Positions 26,220 through 34,899 are shown, counted from the first letter of the stretch. The stretch: DNA of 38,084 nucleotides from Algoriphagus faecimaris (GCF_900101705.1 NZ_FNAC01000032.1:18503-56586); one strand, 5' to 3'. Notes: generated by a model from the sequence alone, not told the origin. A program made the numbers and translations.

Positions 26220-26427
26220 AGTAGAGGTGTTTTAAAAAGGAATTCTTTAACGATAGGGGTTAAATTGAATTAAACCAAGATCAAGATAAGTAGAATATGC
26301 TGGAAAATGATCTTTTGATAGGATCCTACACTCACCAACTATTTTATCGAATTGAATTGTACTTTTCTTCTTTTGAAAAGTGAAGGGAAAAAATGGTGGG
26401 CTTTTGATGCGGGTTGGGGGTTTTTGA

Positions 26428-26458
26428 TAAAAAAAACCACCCGTCTCCAGGTGGTTTT
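26428..26458 (-). terminator. Terminator of the Spy-like gene
   Basis: A 9-bp stem (AAAACCACC at 26433-26441, GGTGGTTTT at 26450-26458) with an 8-nt loop. Read on the minus strand it ends in a run of T's reaching 26429. It lies 8 nt past the stop of the gene at 26467. Confidence 0.85.
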
Positions 26459-26466
26459 GAGTTGGT

Positions 26467-26877
26467 TTAGTTATTTCCTCCCCCTCTTCGTTTTCGGAAT
26501 TCTTCTCTATCCTGTATCATTCCTCCACGGGGGCCTTTGCCTGTTCGGCTTTCTTTGATTTCTACCCATTTTTTTCTTTGTTCCTCAGTGAGTACCTGGT
26601 TGATAGCTTCATCCTGATTTTTGGCTTGGTCTTTTCGGGCCTCCATTTTAGCCTTTCGTTCTGCCATTTGAGCTTCTCTTTGCTGTGCATTCTCGAGATT
26701 GATGGCTAAAATTTTTGCTTTTTGCTCCTCGCTCAACCCAAGCTGCTCGGCCATTCTTTCGGTTATCATTTTTGCCCTTTGTTCAGGGTCAGGTCTATCT
26801 TGTCCTCTTTTTTGCTGTGCTATACTACTTACGCTGATCATAAGGAGTAATCCTGTGGCAATCATCCAGTTTTTCAT
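26467..26877 (-). CDS. Spy/CpxP-like periplasmic protein
   Basis: A 136-residue protein with a signal peptide (about 1-20, ending SSIAQ). The mature part is highly charged and predicted helical, with two LTxxQ-like motifs: LSEEQKAKI near residue 48 and LTEEQRKKW near 94. That is the hallmark of the Spy/CpxP/zinc-resistance family of periplasmic chaperone and stress-sensor proteins. The C-terminus is a glycine/arginine-rich tail (RKRRGGGNN). It has its own terminator and lies 93 bp downstream of the NADH dehydrogenase stop in the same orientation. The exact role (folding chaperone or metal stress) is not readable. Confidence 0.75.
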   Translation of the reverse strand: MKNWMIATGLLLMISVSSIAQQKRGQDRPDPEQRAKMITERMAEQLGLSEEQKAKILAINLENAQQREAQMAERKAKMEARKDQAKNQDEAINQVLTEEQRKKWVEIKESRTGKGPRGGMIQDREEFRKRRGGGNN

Positions 26878-26970
26878 GTTGTTTTTGGTTTAAGTTCTGA
26901 TGCTTAGACCCTAAAATGCTTCATGCGTTTAATCCTGAATTCTTAATAAACCTTAAATCTTTCTTTGGGC

Positions 26971-28302
26971 CTACTTTTGTTCCATGAGCTCCTTTCGCTC
27001 AGACTCTTTGATGTACTTAGGCTTGATGAGCAGGCGAAGACTGGGGTCGAAGCTGAGGTAATTCCAAGACCAATCGAGAAAGATCAACAGCTTATTTTTT
27101 ACTCCCAAAATCGCCATCAAGTGAACAAATAACCAAGTGATCCAAGCTAGGATGCCCTGAAATTTGACAAATGGCAGATCGACTACGGCAAGCTTTCTAC
27201 CTACTGTGGCCATTGATCCCAAGTCTTTGTACTTGAAAGCTTTCAGCGGTTTTCCCGATTCTATTCTCGGGAGATTTTTTCCCAGGTTTGTGGCTTGTTG
27301 AAGCGCTACCTGAGCGACTTGAGGATGACCATTGGGGTATTGATCTCCTTGCATCAAGCTGATGTCACCCAAAGCGAAAATATTTTCAGTTCCTTTAATC
27401 TGCGAATAATCATCCACCAATAGACGTCCGTTTTTGGCATAGCAAGAAGGATCCAAGCCTTGAATTTTGTTGGGCTTGATTCCAGCTGCCCAAAGGAGGG
27501 TTTGGGTATCTATCGTTTCCCTGTCCTTGAGGTAGACCTTTTGCCCATCGTAATTCTCTACCATGGTTTTCAATAAAACCTCTACCCCCAGTTTCTGCAG
27601 GTATTTTAAGGCATGAGATTTTGCTTCCTCGGACATGGAGCCTAGGAGACTGGGGCCAGCCTCTATCAGGACTACTTTCATGTTTTTGAAACTCAGCTCA
27701 GGATAGTCCTTGGGTAGGACATTATTTCGCAATTCGGCCATCGCACCTGCGAGCTCCACCCCCGTCGGCCCACCTCCGACTATGACTACATTCATCAGTG
27801 ACCTTCTATTTTCCAATTCCGGAATATTGATGGCTTTTTCATAATTGGAGATCACTTTGTTTCTAATGTAGAGTGCCTCAGAGACCGTCTTCATGGGAGA
27901 TGAAAAATGGGCTATGGATTCGGAACCAAAGTAATTGGTGTCTGCGCCCATGGCAAGGATTAGGTAGTCATAAACTAGGTATCCGGCATCTGTATGGACG
28001 ATTCGGTCGGCCTCGTTGATGGATTGGACCTCGCACATTCGGAAGATGACGTTTTTTGAATGGTGAAAAATTTTCCGAAGGGGAAAACTAATCGCACTCG
28101 GTTCCAAGCCTGCCGTAGCTACCTGATAAAAAAGTGGCTGAAATTGGTGATAGTTATTCTTATCGAGTAGAATGACCTGAAACCGCTGCTTATTTAGCAT
28201 TCTGGCAAGTTTAAGGCCTGCGAAGCCAGCACCAATGATGATTACCTTGGGATGGGGGGATTTTGGAATATTGGGTAGGGGATTCAAAGCAAAAGGAGAC
28301 AT
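26971..28302 (-). CDS. Type II NADH dehydrogenase (NDH-2)
   Basis: A 443-residue flavoprotein that oxidises NADH and reduces quinone without pumping protons. The FAD-binding motif is VIIIGAGFAGLKLARML (about 20-36), followed by NNYHQFQPLFYQVATAGLEP, typical of NDH-2. The NAD-binding motif is VVIVGGGPTGVELAGAMAEL (about 173-192). NIFALGDIS and HPQVAQVALQQATNLG are the conserved C-terminal FAD and quinone-site segments. Hydrophobic C-terminal residues (ILAWITWLFVHLMAIL) give peripheral attachment to the inner membrane. It is divergent from yebC. Confidence 0.93.
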   Translation of the reverse strand: MSPFALNPLPNIPKSPHPKVIIIGAGFAGLKLARMLNKQRFQVILLDKNNYHQFQPLFYQVATAGLEPSAISFPLRKIFHHSKNVIFRMCEVQSINEADRIVHTDAGYLVYDYLILAMGADTNYFGSESIAHFSSPMKTVSEALYIRNKVISNYEKAINIPELENRRSLMNVVIVGGGPTGVELAGAMAELRNNVLPKDYPELSFKNMKVVLIEAGPSLLGSMSEEAKSHALKYLQKLGVEVLLKTMVENYDGQKVYLKDRETIDTQTLLWAAGIKPNKIQGLDPSCYAKNGRLLVDDYSQIKGTENIFALGDISLMQGDQYPNGHPQVAQVALQQATNLGKNLPRIESGKPLKAFKYKDLGSMATVGRKLAVVDLPFVKFQGILAWITWLFVHLMAILGVKNKLLIFLDWSWNYLSFDPSLRLLIKPKYIKESERKELMEQK

Positions 28303-28443
28303 AGAAAAGTTTTTCTTTCTTTTTACGAATCTCAGGTCATTATGGATGTTATTTTTCTTTCTTCTTTAGCTTACAGTAAAAATCTCCAGGCCACTCAATC
28401 CCAAAAGATTTCTTATTTTTACCACCCTAAATCAAGCAAATCC

Positions 28444-29154
28444 ATGGGAAGAGCATTTGAATTCAGAAAAGAACGAAAATTCAAAAGGTGGGACAAAATG
28501 TCCAAAGTCTTTACCAAACTAGGTAAAGAAATCGTGATGGCAGTAAAAGCAGGTGGACCTGATCCTACGTCCAACCCAAGACTGAGAACTCTCATTCAGA
28601 ATGCCAAGGGTGCACAAATGCCCAAGGATAGGATAGAGGCAGCGATCAAAAGAGCTTCTAATAAAGACGAAAAGGACTACGAAGAACTTGTATACGAAGG
28701 CTATGGTCCTTTCGGTATTGCAGTGCTCGTGGAGACTTCTACAGATAATATCAACCGAACTGTCGCAAACGTAAGATCCTATTTCACCAAAGCGGGAGGA
28801 TCTTTAGGGACTTCCGGTTCGGTCAGTTTTATGTTTGATCACAAAGCGGTGTTCCGCTTCACCAAACTCGAAAATCACGATTTGGAAGAGTTAGAGTTGG
28901 AATTGATAGATTTTGGCCTGACCGATATCGATGAGAATGAGGGTGAAATTTTTGTGTACACGGAGTTTGAAGACTTCGGTATGATGCAAAAAGCACTTGA
29001 GGAAAAGGGTATCGAAGTGATATCTGCCGACTTCCAGCGGTTTCCGACTACCTTGACAGAGCTCACCGAAGAGCAAGAGGAGATTATCAACAAGATGATC
29101 GAAAAAATGGAAGAAGACGATGACGTAAATAATGTATATACCAATATGGCCTAA
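28444..29154 (+). CDS. YebC/PmpR-family protein
   Basis: ATG 28444 gives 236 residues beginning MGRAFEFRKERKFKRWDKMSK, the usual family N-terminus. The frame is open from ATG 28342, but the extra 34 residues are not family-like. Domain landmarks are FTKLGKEIVMAVKAGGPDPTSNPRL, AKGAQMPKDRIEAAIKRA and YEGYGPFGIAVLVETSTDN. Members are cytoplasmic and have been described as transcriptional regulators; more recently some were linked to ribosomes stalled at proline stretches. The stop codon lies inside the terminator stem, and the next gene starts 22 nt later. Confidence 0.93.
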   Translation: MGRAFEFRKERKFKRWDKMSKVFTKLGKEIVMAVKAGGPDPTSNPRLRTLIQNAKGAQMPKDRIEAAIKRASNKDEKDYEELVYEGYGPFGIAVLVETSTDNINRTVANVRSYFTKAGGSLGTSGSVSFMFDHKAVFRFTKLENHDLEELELELIDFGLTDIDENEGEIFVYTEFEDFGMMQKALEEKGIEVISADFQRFPTTLTELTEEQEEIINKMIEKMEEDDDVNNVYTNMA

Positions 29155-29175
29155 GCACTGCTTAGGCTTTTTTTT
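29149..29175 (+). terminator. Terminator of yebC overlapping its stop codon
   Basis: An 8-bp stem (GCCTAAGC at 29149-29156, GCTTAGGC at 29160-29167) with a 3-nt loop and eight T's to 29175. The yebC stop TAA (29152-29154) is in the first arm. The T-run ends directly at the start codon of the next gene. Confidence 0.85.
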
Positions 29176-29742
29176 ATGAACTACCCCAAAAGACAAAATT
29201 TCCAACCGACAGAAAAGCCACTGGTTATAGTCGGAAGTAAAAACCCAGTAAAAATTTACAGCACGGAAGATGCATTTACACTAGCTTTTAACCAAGGCTT
29301 CCATATCAATGGAGTAAATACCTATTCTCAGGTTTCTGATCAGCCCATGGGTGATGCAGAGACTCTTCTCGGAGCAAAAAATAGAGCCCTTGGAGCCAGT
29401 AAGATATTTCCCGAGGGGGATTACTGGGTAGGAATAGAAGGAGGCCTCGATACTGATGAGCAGGGCATGTTTGCCTTTGCCTGGATTTATATTTTAGATA
29501 AAGCTGGAAAAGTCGGACAAGCCAAAACAGGGACATTTTATGTGCCTAATGCCATCGCCGAATTAGTCAAATCAGGAATGGAGCTAGGACATGCAGACGA
29601 TCAGTTTTTTCAGGAGGAAAATTCCAAACAAGGCGGAGGTTCTGTTGGGATTTTGACCAAGGGAAAGTTGGATAGGAGAACTTACTATTCGCAGGCAGTT
29701 TTACTTGCTTTGATCCCTTTTTTGAATAAAAATATCTTTTGA
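29176..29742 (+). CDS. yjjX: Inosine/xanthosine triphosphatase (DUF84, YjjX-like)
   Basis: A 188-residue NTPase that hydrolyses non-canonical purine nucleotides (ITP/XTP) so that they are not built into nucleic acids. IVGSKNPVKI near the N-terminus is the nucleotide-binding motif. QPMGDAETLLGAKNRAL and YWVGIEGGLD are the other conserved DUF84 segments, and GGGSVGILTKGKLDR completes the pocket. There is no other plausible start. Its ATG directly abuts the T-run of the yebC terminator, so it must be expressed by read-through or from a promoter inside yebC. Confidence 0.85.
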   Translation: MNYPKRQNFQPTEKPLVIVGSKNPVKIYSTEDAFTLAFNQGFHINGVNTYSQVSDQPMGDAETLLGAKNRALGASKIFPEGDYWVGIEGGLDTDEQGMFAFAWIYILDKAGKVGQAKTGTFYVPNAIAELVKSGMELGHADDQFFQEENSKQGGGSVGILTKGKLDRRTYYSQAVLLALIPFLNKNIF

Positions 29743-29916
29743 AAGACTATTCATCCTCAAAAATTTCGAAAAAGATCAAAATTCTTAAGAAAAAAATGGG
29801 AATAGTTGGATTTTTAAAAATAAATCTGCTCTTTAGTTATAGGAATTTCATATTTATAAATATGTCGTTCAAAGACAGTAAAAGTTGCTATAATCACCCT
29901 AAGTTTAATTAGCGAC

Positions 29917-29949
29917 TAAGCCTCCCTCCTGTAGGGAGGCTTATCATTT
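29917..29949. terminator. Terminator next to the unnamed exported protein gene
   Basis: A perfect 11-bp inverted repeat (TAAGCCTCCCT at 29917-29927, AGGGAGGCTTA at 29933-29943) with a 5-nt loop. It directly abuts the stop codon of the minus-strand gene at 29944. The plus-strand side is followed by TCATTTTT, so it can also stop transcription from the yjjX side. Confidence 0.75.
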
Positions 29950-30933
29950 TTGGAGGTTTTGTAAAAAATTCCTAAAAGCCACTCTCCAATCTGGATCAGC
30001 ATCCCATTCAGGACCTATGTAGAGTTCGTCTCTTACGATCAATTTAATGTAATATTTGACCACAGTTTGGTTTTCCGTTTCCGGGTTGGACTCTAAGCCC
30101 ATGCTTTTTTTCAGATCAGATTCTCTTCCCTCCACTCTAACGAGCAAAAATTGAATTCTATCTCGAATCAGCTCCTGATTTGGACGGGCTTCTGTCAGCC
30201 ATGCCACCTCATAAGGGTAGATTTGATCTATGATTTGCTGGATTTGAGATTTTTGAGCTTCTTGTTCGGCAAGGATCGCTTCGGGGGATTTTCCATAGAG
30301 ATCGTACCTAAAGTAACTTACAGCACCTGTTTGAGCACTTGATCCTTCGATAGGTATACCCAATTTGAATACATCAAGATTGAGCGGATTTCTAGCTAAA
30401 AACCTTGAGGGGTCATTTGGGGTGGAGCTGTTTGTAGGGGTTTCGATACCAGGAAACTCAGGTACATCGATGACAAGGAGATTCTTAGTCTTTTGATTTT
30501 GGCCTATCATGGCAAATTCTTTTTTTGCTTCCTCCAAGTCCTTTCCGCTTGTCCCGTACAAAGCAGTGGTAGCGATCAGCTTTCCATCGCCACTAAAATC
30601 ACCCGTATGGATACTGGCTTGATTTCTTTGTCTAGTGACTAAAATGATGTTTTTGATCAGTCGTTGTTCAAAGCCTCTTGCATAAGCATTTTGAACTTCT
30701 TCAGAAAGGGCCACCTGCTCGATTTCATAATAGGCGACAGGATCAGCACCTGCCTCTACAAGGGCTTGATGGACGGAATCGGCGACAGTTTTCCAATCCA
30801 TCACCGGTCTGGCGGAGGGATCTGCAGAAATCAAAACCACAGACTTGCCATCGAAAAAAGAATCGGGAAGGTTTCCTTGACCTACAGTGGGCAAGGATAG
30901 CATGATAAAACTGATCCAAAAGAAATATTTCAT
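29944..30933 (-). CDS. Exported protein of unknown function
   Basis: A 329-residue protein that I cannot assign to a family. A signal peptide is clear (MKYFFWISFIMLSLPTVGQG). The first part, FFDGKSVVLISADPSARPVMDWKTVADSVHQALVEAGADPVAYYEIEQVA, alternates strand and helix like an alpha/beta domain. A later segment is rich in Glu/Gln (EAILAEQEAQKSQIQQIIDQIYPYEV) and probably helical. The protein should be periplasmic, with no membrane anchor or lipobox. It is divergent from the M28 peptidase and has its own terminator. A role in envelope processes is possible but not supported by any motif. Confidence 0.75.
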   Translation of the reverse strand: MKYFFWISFIMLSLPTVGQGNLPDSFFDGKSVVLISADPSARPVMDWKTVADSVHQALVEAGADPVAYYEIEQVALSEEVQNAYARGFEQRLIKNIILVTRQRNQASIHTGDFSGDGKLIATTALYGTSGKDLEEAKKEFAMIGQNQKTKNLLVIDVPEFPGIETPTNSSTPNDPSRFLARNPLNLDVFKLGIPIEGSSAQTGAVSYFRYDLYGKSPEAILAEQEAQKSQIQQIIDQIYPYEVAWLTEARPNQELIRDRIQFLLVRVEGRESDLKKSMGLESNPETENQTVVKYYIKLIVRDELYIGPEWDADPDWRVAFRNFLQNLQK

Positions 30934-31003
30934 GGAAATAGTGAAAGGTGGGGGCTTAAGGTTGTATTTTCACAGCATTAAATAACGTAATTTTCGATTG
31001 TAC

Positions 31004-31930
31004 ATGCACACTTATCGACAAGTTCTACTACTCGTACTTAGTTTTTTTTCTTTGAATCAGGCATTTGCACAGGAGCTCAGTGAACGAAGCCTCATCAAAA
31101 GTATGGTTTTTCTCTCTGCTGATAAGCTAGAAGGGAGGAGAACTGGTGAAAAGGGAAACATGGAGGCGCGAGAGTTTATACTCAATCATTTTCAGAAATT
31201 GAACCTAGACTCTCATTATACTGATTATTTGCAGCCTTTTTCGTTCAAAAGTCGAAGAGGGGAGAAAGAATACGAAGGAGTGAACGTGGTTGCTTTTATT
31301 CCCGGTACGGAGAGCAAAAAATTAATTGTAGTCACTGCCCATTATGACCATGTGGGTATAGGTAGGAAAAATGCTGAAGGGGATTCTATTTACAATGGTG
31401 CGGATGATAATGCCTCCGGTACAGCTGCACTATTAGAAATGGCCACTTTTTTTTCTAATAATCCACCGAAGCACGGGATAATTTTCGCTGCACTAGATGC
31501 AGAGGAGTTGGGGCTACAGGGGGCTCGAGCCCTCGTCAGGGATTTTCCTTTTCCGCTAGAGCAGGTTTTACTCAATGTGAATATGGACATGATTTCAAGA
31601 AACGAAAAAGGAGAGCTCTATGTATCAGGGACACATTATAACCCTGGCCTGAAGACTATTTTAGAGGAGCTTGCCGTAGATTCTTTTCCCAAACTTAAGT
31701 TCGGTCATGATATACCGGGCACAGGGGCAGATGATTGGACAAGATCCTCAGATCATGCGGCTTTTTTCGAAAAGCAAATCCCACATCTTTATTTCGGCGT
31801 GGAGGATCATGAGGATTACCATAAGCCAAGCGATGAGTATAAAAATATTGATCAGAAATTCTTTGTGTCAGCGGCAGAATTGATCTTGAAGTGCATTCTC
31901 CAGCTTGATGAAGACTTAGAAAAAGAGTGA
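31004..31930 (+). CDS. Secreted M28-family zinc aminopeptidase
   Basis: 308 residues from ATG 31004; the TTG at 30998 is only two codons upstream and less likely. A signal peptide (ending NQAFAQ, about residue 23) directs export. The M28 di-zinc site is visible: H113 (TAHYDHVGIG), D134 (NGADDNASG), E167/E168 (LDAEELG), D195 (NMDMIS) and a histidine in EDYHKPSDEY. It should cleave N-terminal residues from peptides outside the cytoplasm. Its stop overlaps the start of the ClC gene by 4 nt. Confidence 0.93.
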   Translation: MHTYRQVLLLVLSFFSLNQAFAQELSERSLIKSMVFLSADKLEGRRTGEKGNMEAREFILNHFQKLNLDSHYTDYLQPFSFKSRRGEKEYEGVNVVAFIPGTESKKLIVVTAHYDHVGIGRKNAEGDSIYNGADDNASGTAALLEMATFFSNNPPKHGIIFAALDAEELGLQGARALVRDFPFPLEQVLLNVNMDMISRNEKGELYVSGTHYNPGLKTILEELAVDSFPKLKFGHDIPGTGADDWTRSSDHAAFFEKQIPHLYFGVEDHEDYHKPSDEYKNIDQKFFVSAAELILKCILQLDEDLEKE

Positions 31931-33774
31931 GTTATTCTTTTCACATTCCAAAGGCAATTTTTTACTTTGTATTTCAACTAATTCTCCAAAAAATTTTGGC
32001 CAAAAACGACCTCATTACCAGACTTTTGATCTGGCGTCTCCGGCACATGAGTAATCAAAGTTTTATTTTGATCCTCAGTGGCATTATAGGTGTGCTTTCT
32101 GGTTTGGCGGCAGTTCTACTCAAAGAGGTGGTTCATTTTATTCAGCTTTTCTTGACTGAGGGCTTTTATGTGGAGTATGCAAATTTCATGTACATCATTT
32201 ATCCCATAGTTGGGATATCTGCCGCTTATCTTTTGGGGAAATATGTCTTTAAAGATGTAGGAGGGCATGGGATTCCTGATGTGCTTTTTAATATCTCCAA
32301 GATGCAAAGCATTATTCCGAGGGTGAAGACCTACAGCCGGATTTTCACCTCAGCCCTTACGGTAGGTTTCGGGGGCTCAGTAGGATTGGAAGCGCCCATG
32401 TTGGTGACCGGATCGGCTATTGGTTCTAATATGGGGCTATTGATGCATCTAAATGCCAAGAAAAGAACCCTTTTGATCGGATGTGGAGCTGCAGGAGCTA
32501 TATCAGCGATCTTTGGAGCACCTATCGGTGCGGTGATTTTTGCCATTGAAGTCATTCTGATGGAAATCAGTACCGCGAGTTTCATTCCCTTATTAATCGC
32601 ATCAGTAATGGGTTCATTGACTTCTATGCTGCTTATAGGGGAAGAGGCCACTTTTAATTTTAACTTACAGGATCAGTTTATTGCAGCTCACATGCCCTAC
32701 TACCTGCTTTTGGGGATGGTTTGTGGTGTGGTCTCGCTTTATTTTAGCCGTGCTGTGCTACGTACAGAGAAGATCATGGAGGGCTTAGAAAGTCAGATGA
32801 TCCGAATACTCTATGGCGGGGCTTTTTTAGGGTTCATGCTGTTTTTCTTTCCGCCCATCTATGGAGAAGGTTACGATACGCTTAATATGCTGATCGATGG
32901 AAATGCCAATCAGATTCTTGAGAAAAGTCCTTTCTTTTCTGCGATAGAGAATCCATACCTCATCTTGATTTTTTTGGGGATGATAATTTTGCTTAAACCT
33001 ATCGCTTCAGCCCTGACGCTTTCGGCAGGGGGATCGGGGGGTATTTTTGCTCCCTCGCTTTATGTGGGAGGGATACTTGGGTTTTTGTTTGCTTACAGCA
33101 AAAATCTCTTTGGGTTTCATATTCCTTTACCCCTGGCCCACTTTACGTTGGTGGCGATGTGTGGAGTGATGGCCGGTGTACAGCATGCGCCACTTTCAGC
33201 TATATTCTTAATCGCTGAAATCACCGGTGGCTATGAGCTCTTTGTGCCTCTGATGTTTGTCTCGGCGATATCGTATATCACTACCACTTACTATCAGAAG
33301 GACAGTATCTATGTCAAGCAACTTAAAGATAAGGGACGGCAACTACCCGAAAGCAAGGATCAGGAGCTGCTGGATATGATTGATATCTCGCATGTGATTG
33401 AACGGGATTTGCTTCCGATCCATCCGGATGCTTACCTCAAAGATTTGATCGATTTAGTGAAAATCTCTAAAAGAAATATATTTCCGGTAGTAGACGAAAA
33501 CAAAGAACTCAGAGGTATCATCACCCTGGATGATATCAGGGATATCATGTTTGACAGCGAAAAACAATCGACTCAGCGAATAGGAAGCTTGATGCACAGT
33601 CCTCCAGAAATCCTATTATCTACAGAAAACATGCAAAAAGCAATGGATAAGTTCGAAAAGTCCGGAGCGTGGAACTTGCCTGTGGTCGATGACGGGGTCT
33701 ATTTGGGATTTGTGTCAAAGTCTAGAATCTTCAATTCTTACCGTAAGAGATTGATCAGACAAAAGCAGGATTAA
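31927..33774 (+). CDS. ClC-family chloride/proton antiporter with CBS pair
   Basis: 615 residues from GTG 31927, which overlaps the peptidase stop as GTGA. ATG 32047 is an alternative, but the intervening residues LLIWRLRHMSNQSFILIL look like the family N-terminus, so I prefer GTG. ClC signature segments are GGHGIPDVL, GFGGSVGLEAP (E155 is the gating glutamate), GCGAAGAISAIFGAPIGAVIFAIEV and GGSGGIFAPSLY. The gating glutamate suggests an exchanger rather than a channel. Two CBS domains occupy about residues 485-610 and may bind nucleotides. It is an inner-membrane protein. Confidence 0.92.
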   Translation: MSYSFHIPKAIFYFVFQLILQKILAKNDLITRLLIWRLRHMSNQSFILILSGIIGVLSGLAAVLLKEVVHFIQLFLTEGFYVEYANFMYIIYPIVGISAAYLLGKYVFKDVGGHGIPDVLFNISKMQSIIPRVKTYSRIFTSALTVGFGGSVGLEAPMLVTGSAIGSNMGLLMHLNAKKRTLLIGCGAAGAISAIFGAPIGAVIFAIEVILMEISTASFIPLLIASVMGSLTSMLLIGEEATFNFNLQDQFIAAHMPYYLLLGMVCGVVSLYFSRAVLRTEKIMEGLESQMIRILYGGAFLGFMLFFFPPIYGEGYDTLNMLIDGNANQILEKSPFFSAIENPYLILIFLGMIILLKPIASALTLSAGGSGGIFAPSLYVGGILGFLFAYSKNLFGFHIPLPLAHFTLVAMCGVMAGVQHAPLSAIFLIAEITGGYELFVPLMFVSAISYITTTYYQKDSIYVKQLKDKGRQLPESKDQELLDMIDISHVIERDLLPIHPDAYLKDLIDLVKISKRNIFPVVDENKELRGIITLDDIRDIMFDSEKQSTQRIGSLMHSPPEILLSTENMQKAMDKFEKSGAWNLPVVDDGVYLGFVSKSRIFNSYRKRLIRQKQD

Positions 33775-34203
33775 TGGCGATTTAGAATAAAATTTGGATT
33801 TTGAATTTATCCACGCTTTTGCTTTTGAAAAGTGCTAAAAAACTCAAGTTAGCCTCGATTATCCACAAATTTGGTAATTTTTATTATCGTATAAATATCT
33901 GTAAAATAGAGCTTTATACTATCTATGTGGAAAAGTGTGGATAAATTATTGAATTTGTGGATAAAAAATTCTTGCTTTTTTTATTCCTCAAATACTGTTT
34001 CTGAGGGGCTATTTTTAACTGAATGTTAACTCAAGTTTATCAAGAGGTAACCCCATGTATGCGACTTGATCAGCGGGACAAAGCAAATAAAATTTTGAAT
34101 TATTTTCTTTGCTCAATGAATTCTTAAGTGCTGCTGTGAAAATTGTTTCAGATTTATCTGACTTTTTTCAAAAAAGTACAATTCCCCTTGAAATAGTCAA
34201 ATA
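33775..34203. other. Candidate replication origin or DnaA-binding locus
   Basis: 429 bp with no gene, AT-rich, between convergent genes. DnaA boxes (consensus TTWTNCACA) occur at 33859-33867 (+, TTATCCACA), 33926-33934 (-, TTTTCCACA), 33936-33944 (-, TTATCCACA) and 33956-33964 (-, TTATCCACA). A near-match TTATCCACG lies at 33807-33815 (+). Three boxes lie within 39 bp in the same orientation. The sequence between 33868 and 33925 is almost wholly A/T and could be a DNA-unwinding element. The 10-mer AACTCAAGTT flanks the array (33841-33850 and 34028-34037). This arrangement fits oriC, but a DnaA-titration locus (datA-like) or regulatory site is possible. No dnaA or dnaN gene is nearby. Confidence 0.5.
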
Positions 34204-34899
34204 TCAGATCCCGAATTCAATAGGTTTGAGGTTGTTCATTTGCCTCAGAATCCAAGCCTGTCTTCCCAGAATATAAGGTGTAGGTCGTTTTGGATTCCAT
34301 CTCCTCGGATTGGGCAAAACTGCCGCAATCATTGCAGCTTCACTCCGGTTTAATTTTGCTGCAGGTTTTTGATAATAGTGTTGGGCTGCGGCCTCTATCC
34401 CATAGATGCCTTCACCCATTTCGATGACATTGAGGTAGACCTCCATGATTCGTTCTTTGCTCCACAGGAGCTCGACCAAAACCGTAAAATAGGCTTCCAG
34501 GCCTTTTCGGATGTAACTTCGGTTTGGCCAAAGAAATACATTCTTGACGGTCTGCTGGGTAATCGTACTCGCGCCTTTGATATTTTTGCCTTTTTTATTC
34601 CCCTCCCAAGCCTTTTTCATGGATTCAATATCAAAGCCATGATGCTCCAAAAATTTTTGATCCTCGGCGGCATAGACTGCCTGTGAGGCATTTTTTGAAA
34701 TTTTATCTAGAGAAACCCAATCTTTATGAAGCTTGACTTCTTTTTCCTTGTCAAAACTTTGCTCCGCCAATCGAATGACCATCAAAGGGGTAATCGGAAT
34801 GGGCACAAAGCGATAGATTATGACAAGACCTATAGAAACGATGAAAAACCAAAGGATCACCTTTAGGAAGATTTTTCCTATCCATCGGAAGAGTTTCAT
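34204..34899 (-). CDS. mtgA: Monofunctional biosynthetic peptidoglycan transglycosylase
   Basis: A 231-residue inner-membrane protein of glycosyltransferase family 51. One N-terminal membrane helix (about residues 10-30) is followed by the GT51 domain. The catalytic glutamate E79 lies in AAEDQKFLEHHGFD, then GASTITQQTVKNVFL and ELLWSKERIMEVYLNVIEMGEGIYGIEAA give the remaining motifs. It polymerises lipid II into glycan strands and has no transpeptidase domain. Its ATG overlaps the stop of the methyltransferase gene (ATGA at 34896-34899), so the two are coupled. Confidence 0.95.
   Translation of the reverse strand: MKLFRWIGKIFLKVILWFFIVSIGLVIIYRFVPIPITPLMVIRLAEQSFDKEKEVKLHKDWVSLDKISKNASQAVYAAEDQKFLEHHGFDIESMKKAWEGNKKGKNIKGASTITQQTVKNVFLWPNRSYIRKGLEAYFTVLVELLWSKERIMEVYLNVIEMGEGIYGIEAAAQHYYQKPAAKLNRSEAAMIAAVLPNPRRWNPKRPTPYILGRQAWILRQMNNLKPIEFGI

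Noticed and set aside
28342..28443. 34-residue N-terminal extension of YebC
   Set aside because: Family members start at MGRAFEF; the extension is not family-like and probably lies in the leader.
34161..34177. AT-only hairpin (ACTTTTTT/AAAAAAGT) downstream of mtgA as a terminator
   Set aside because: The stem has almost no G/C pairs and a loop of one base; it is too weak to call.
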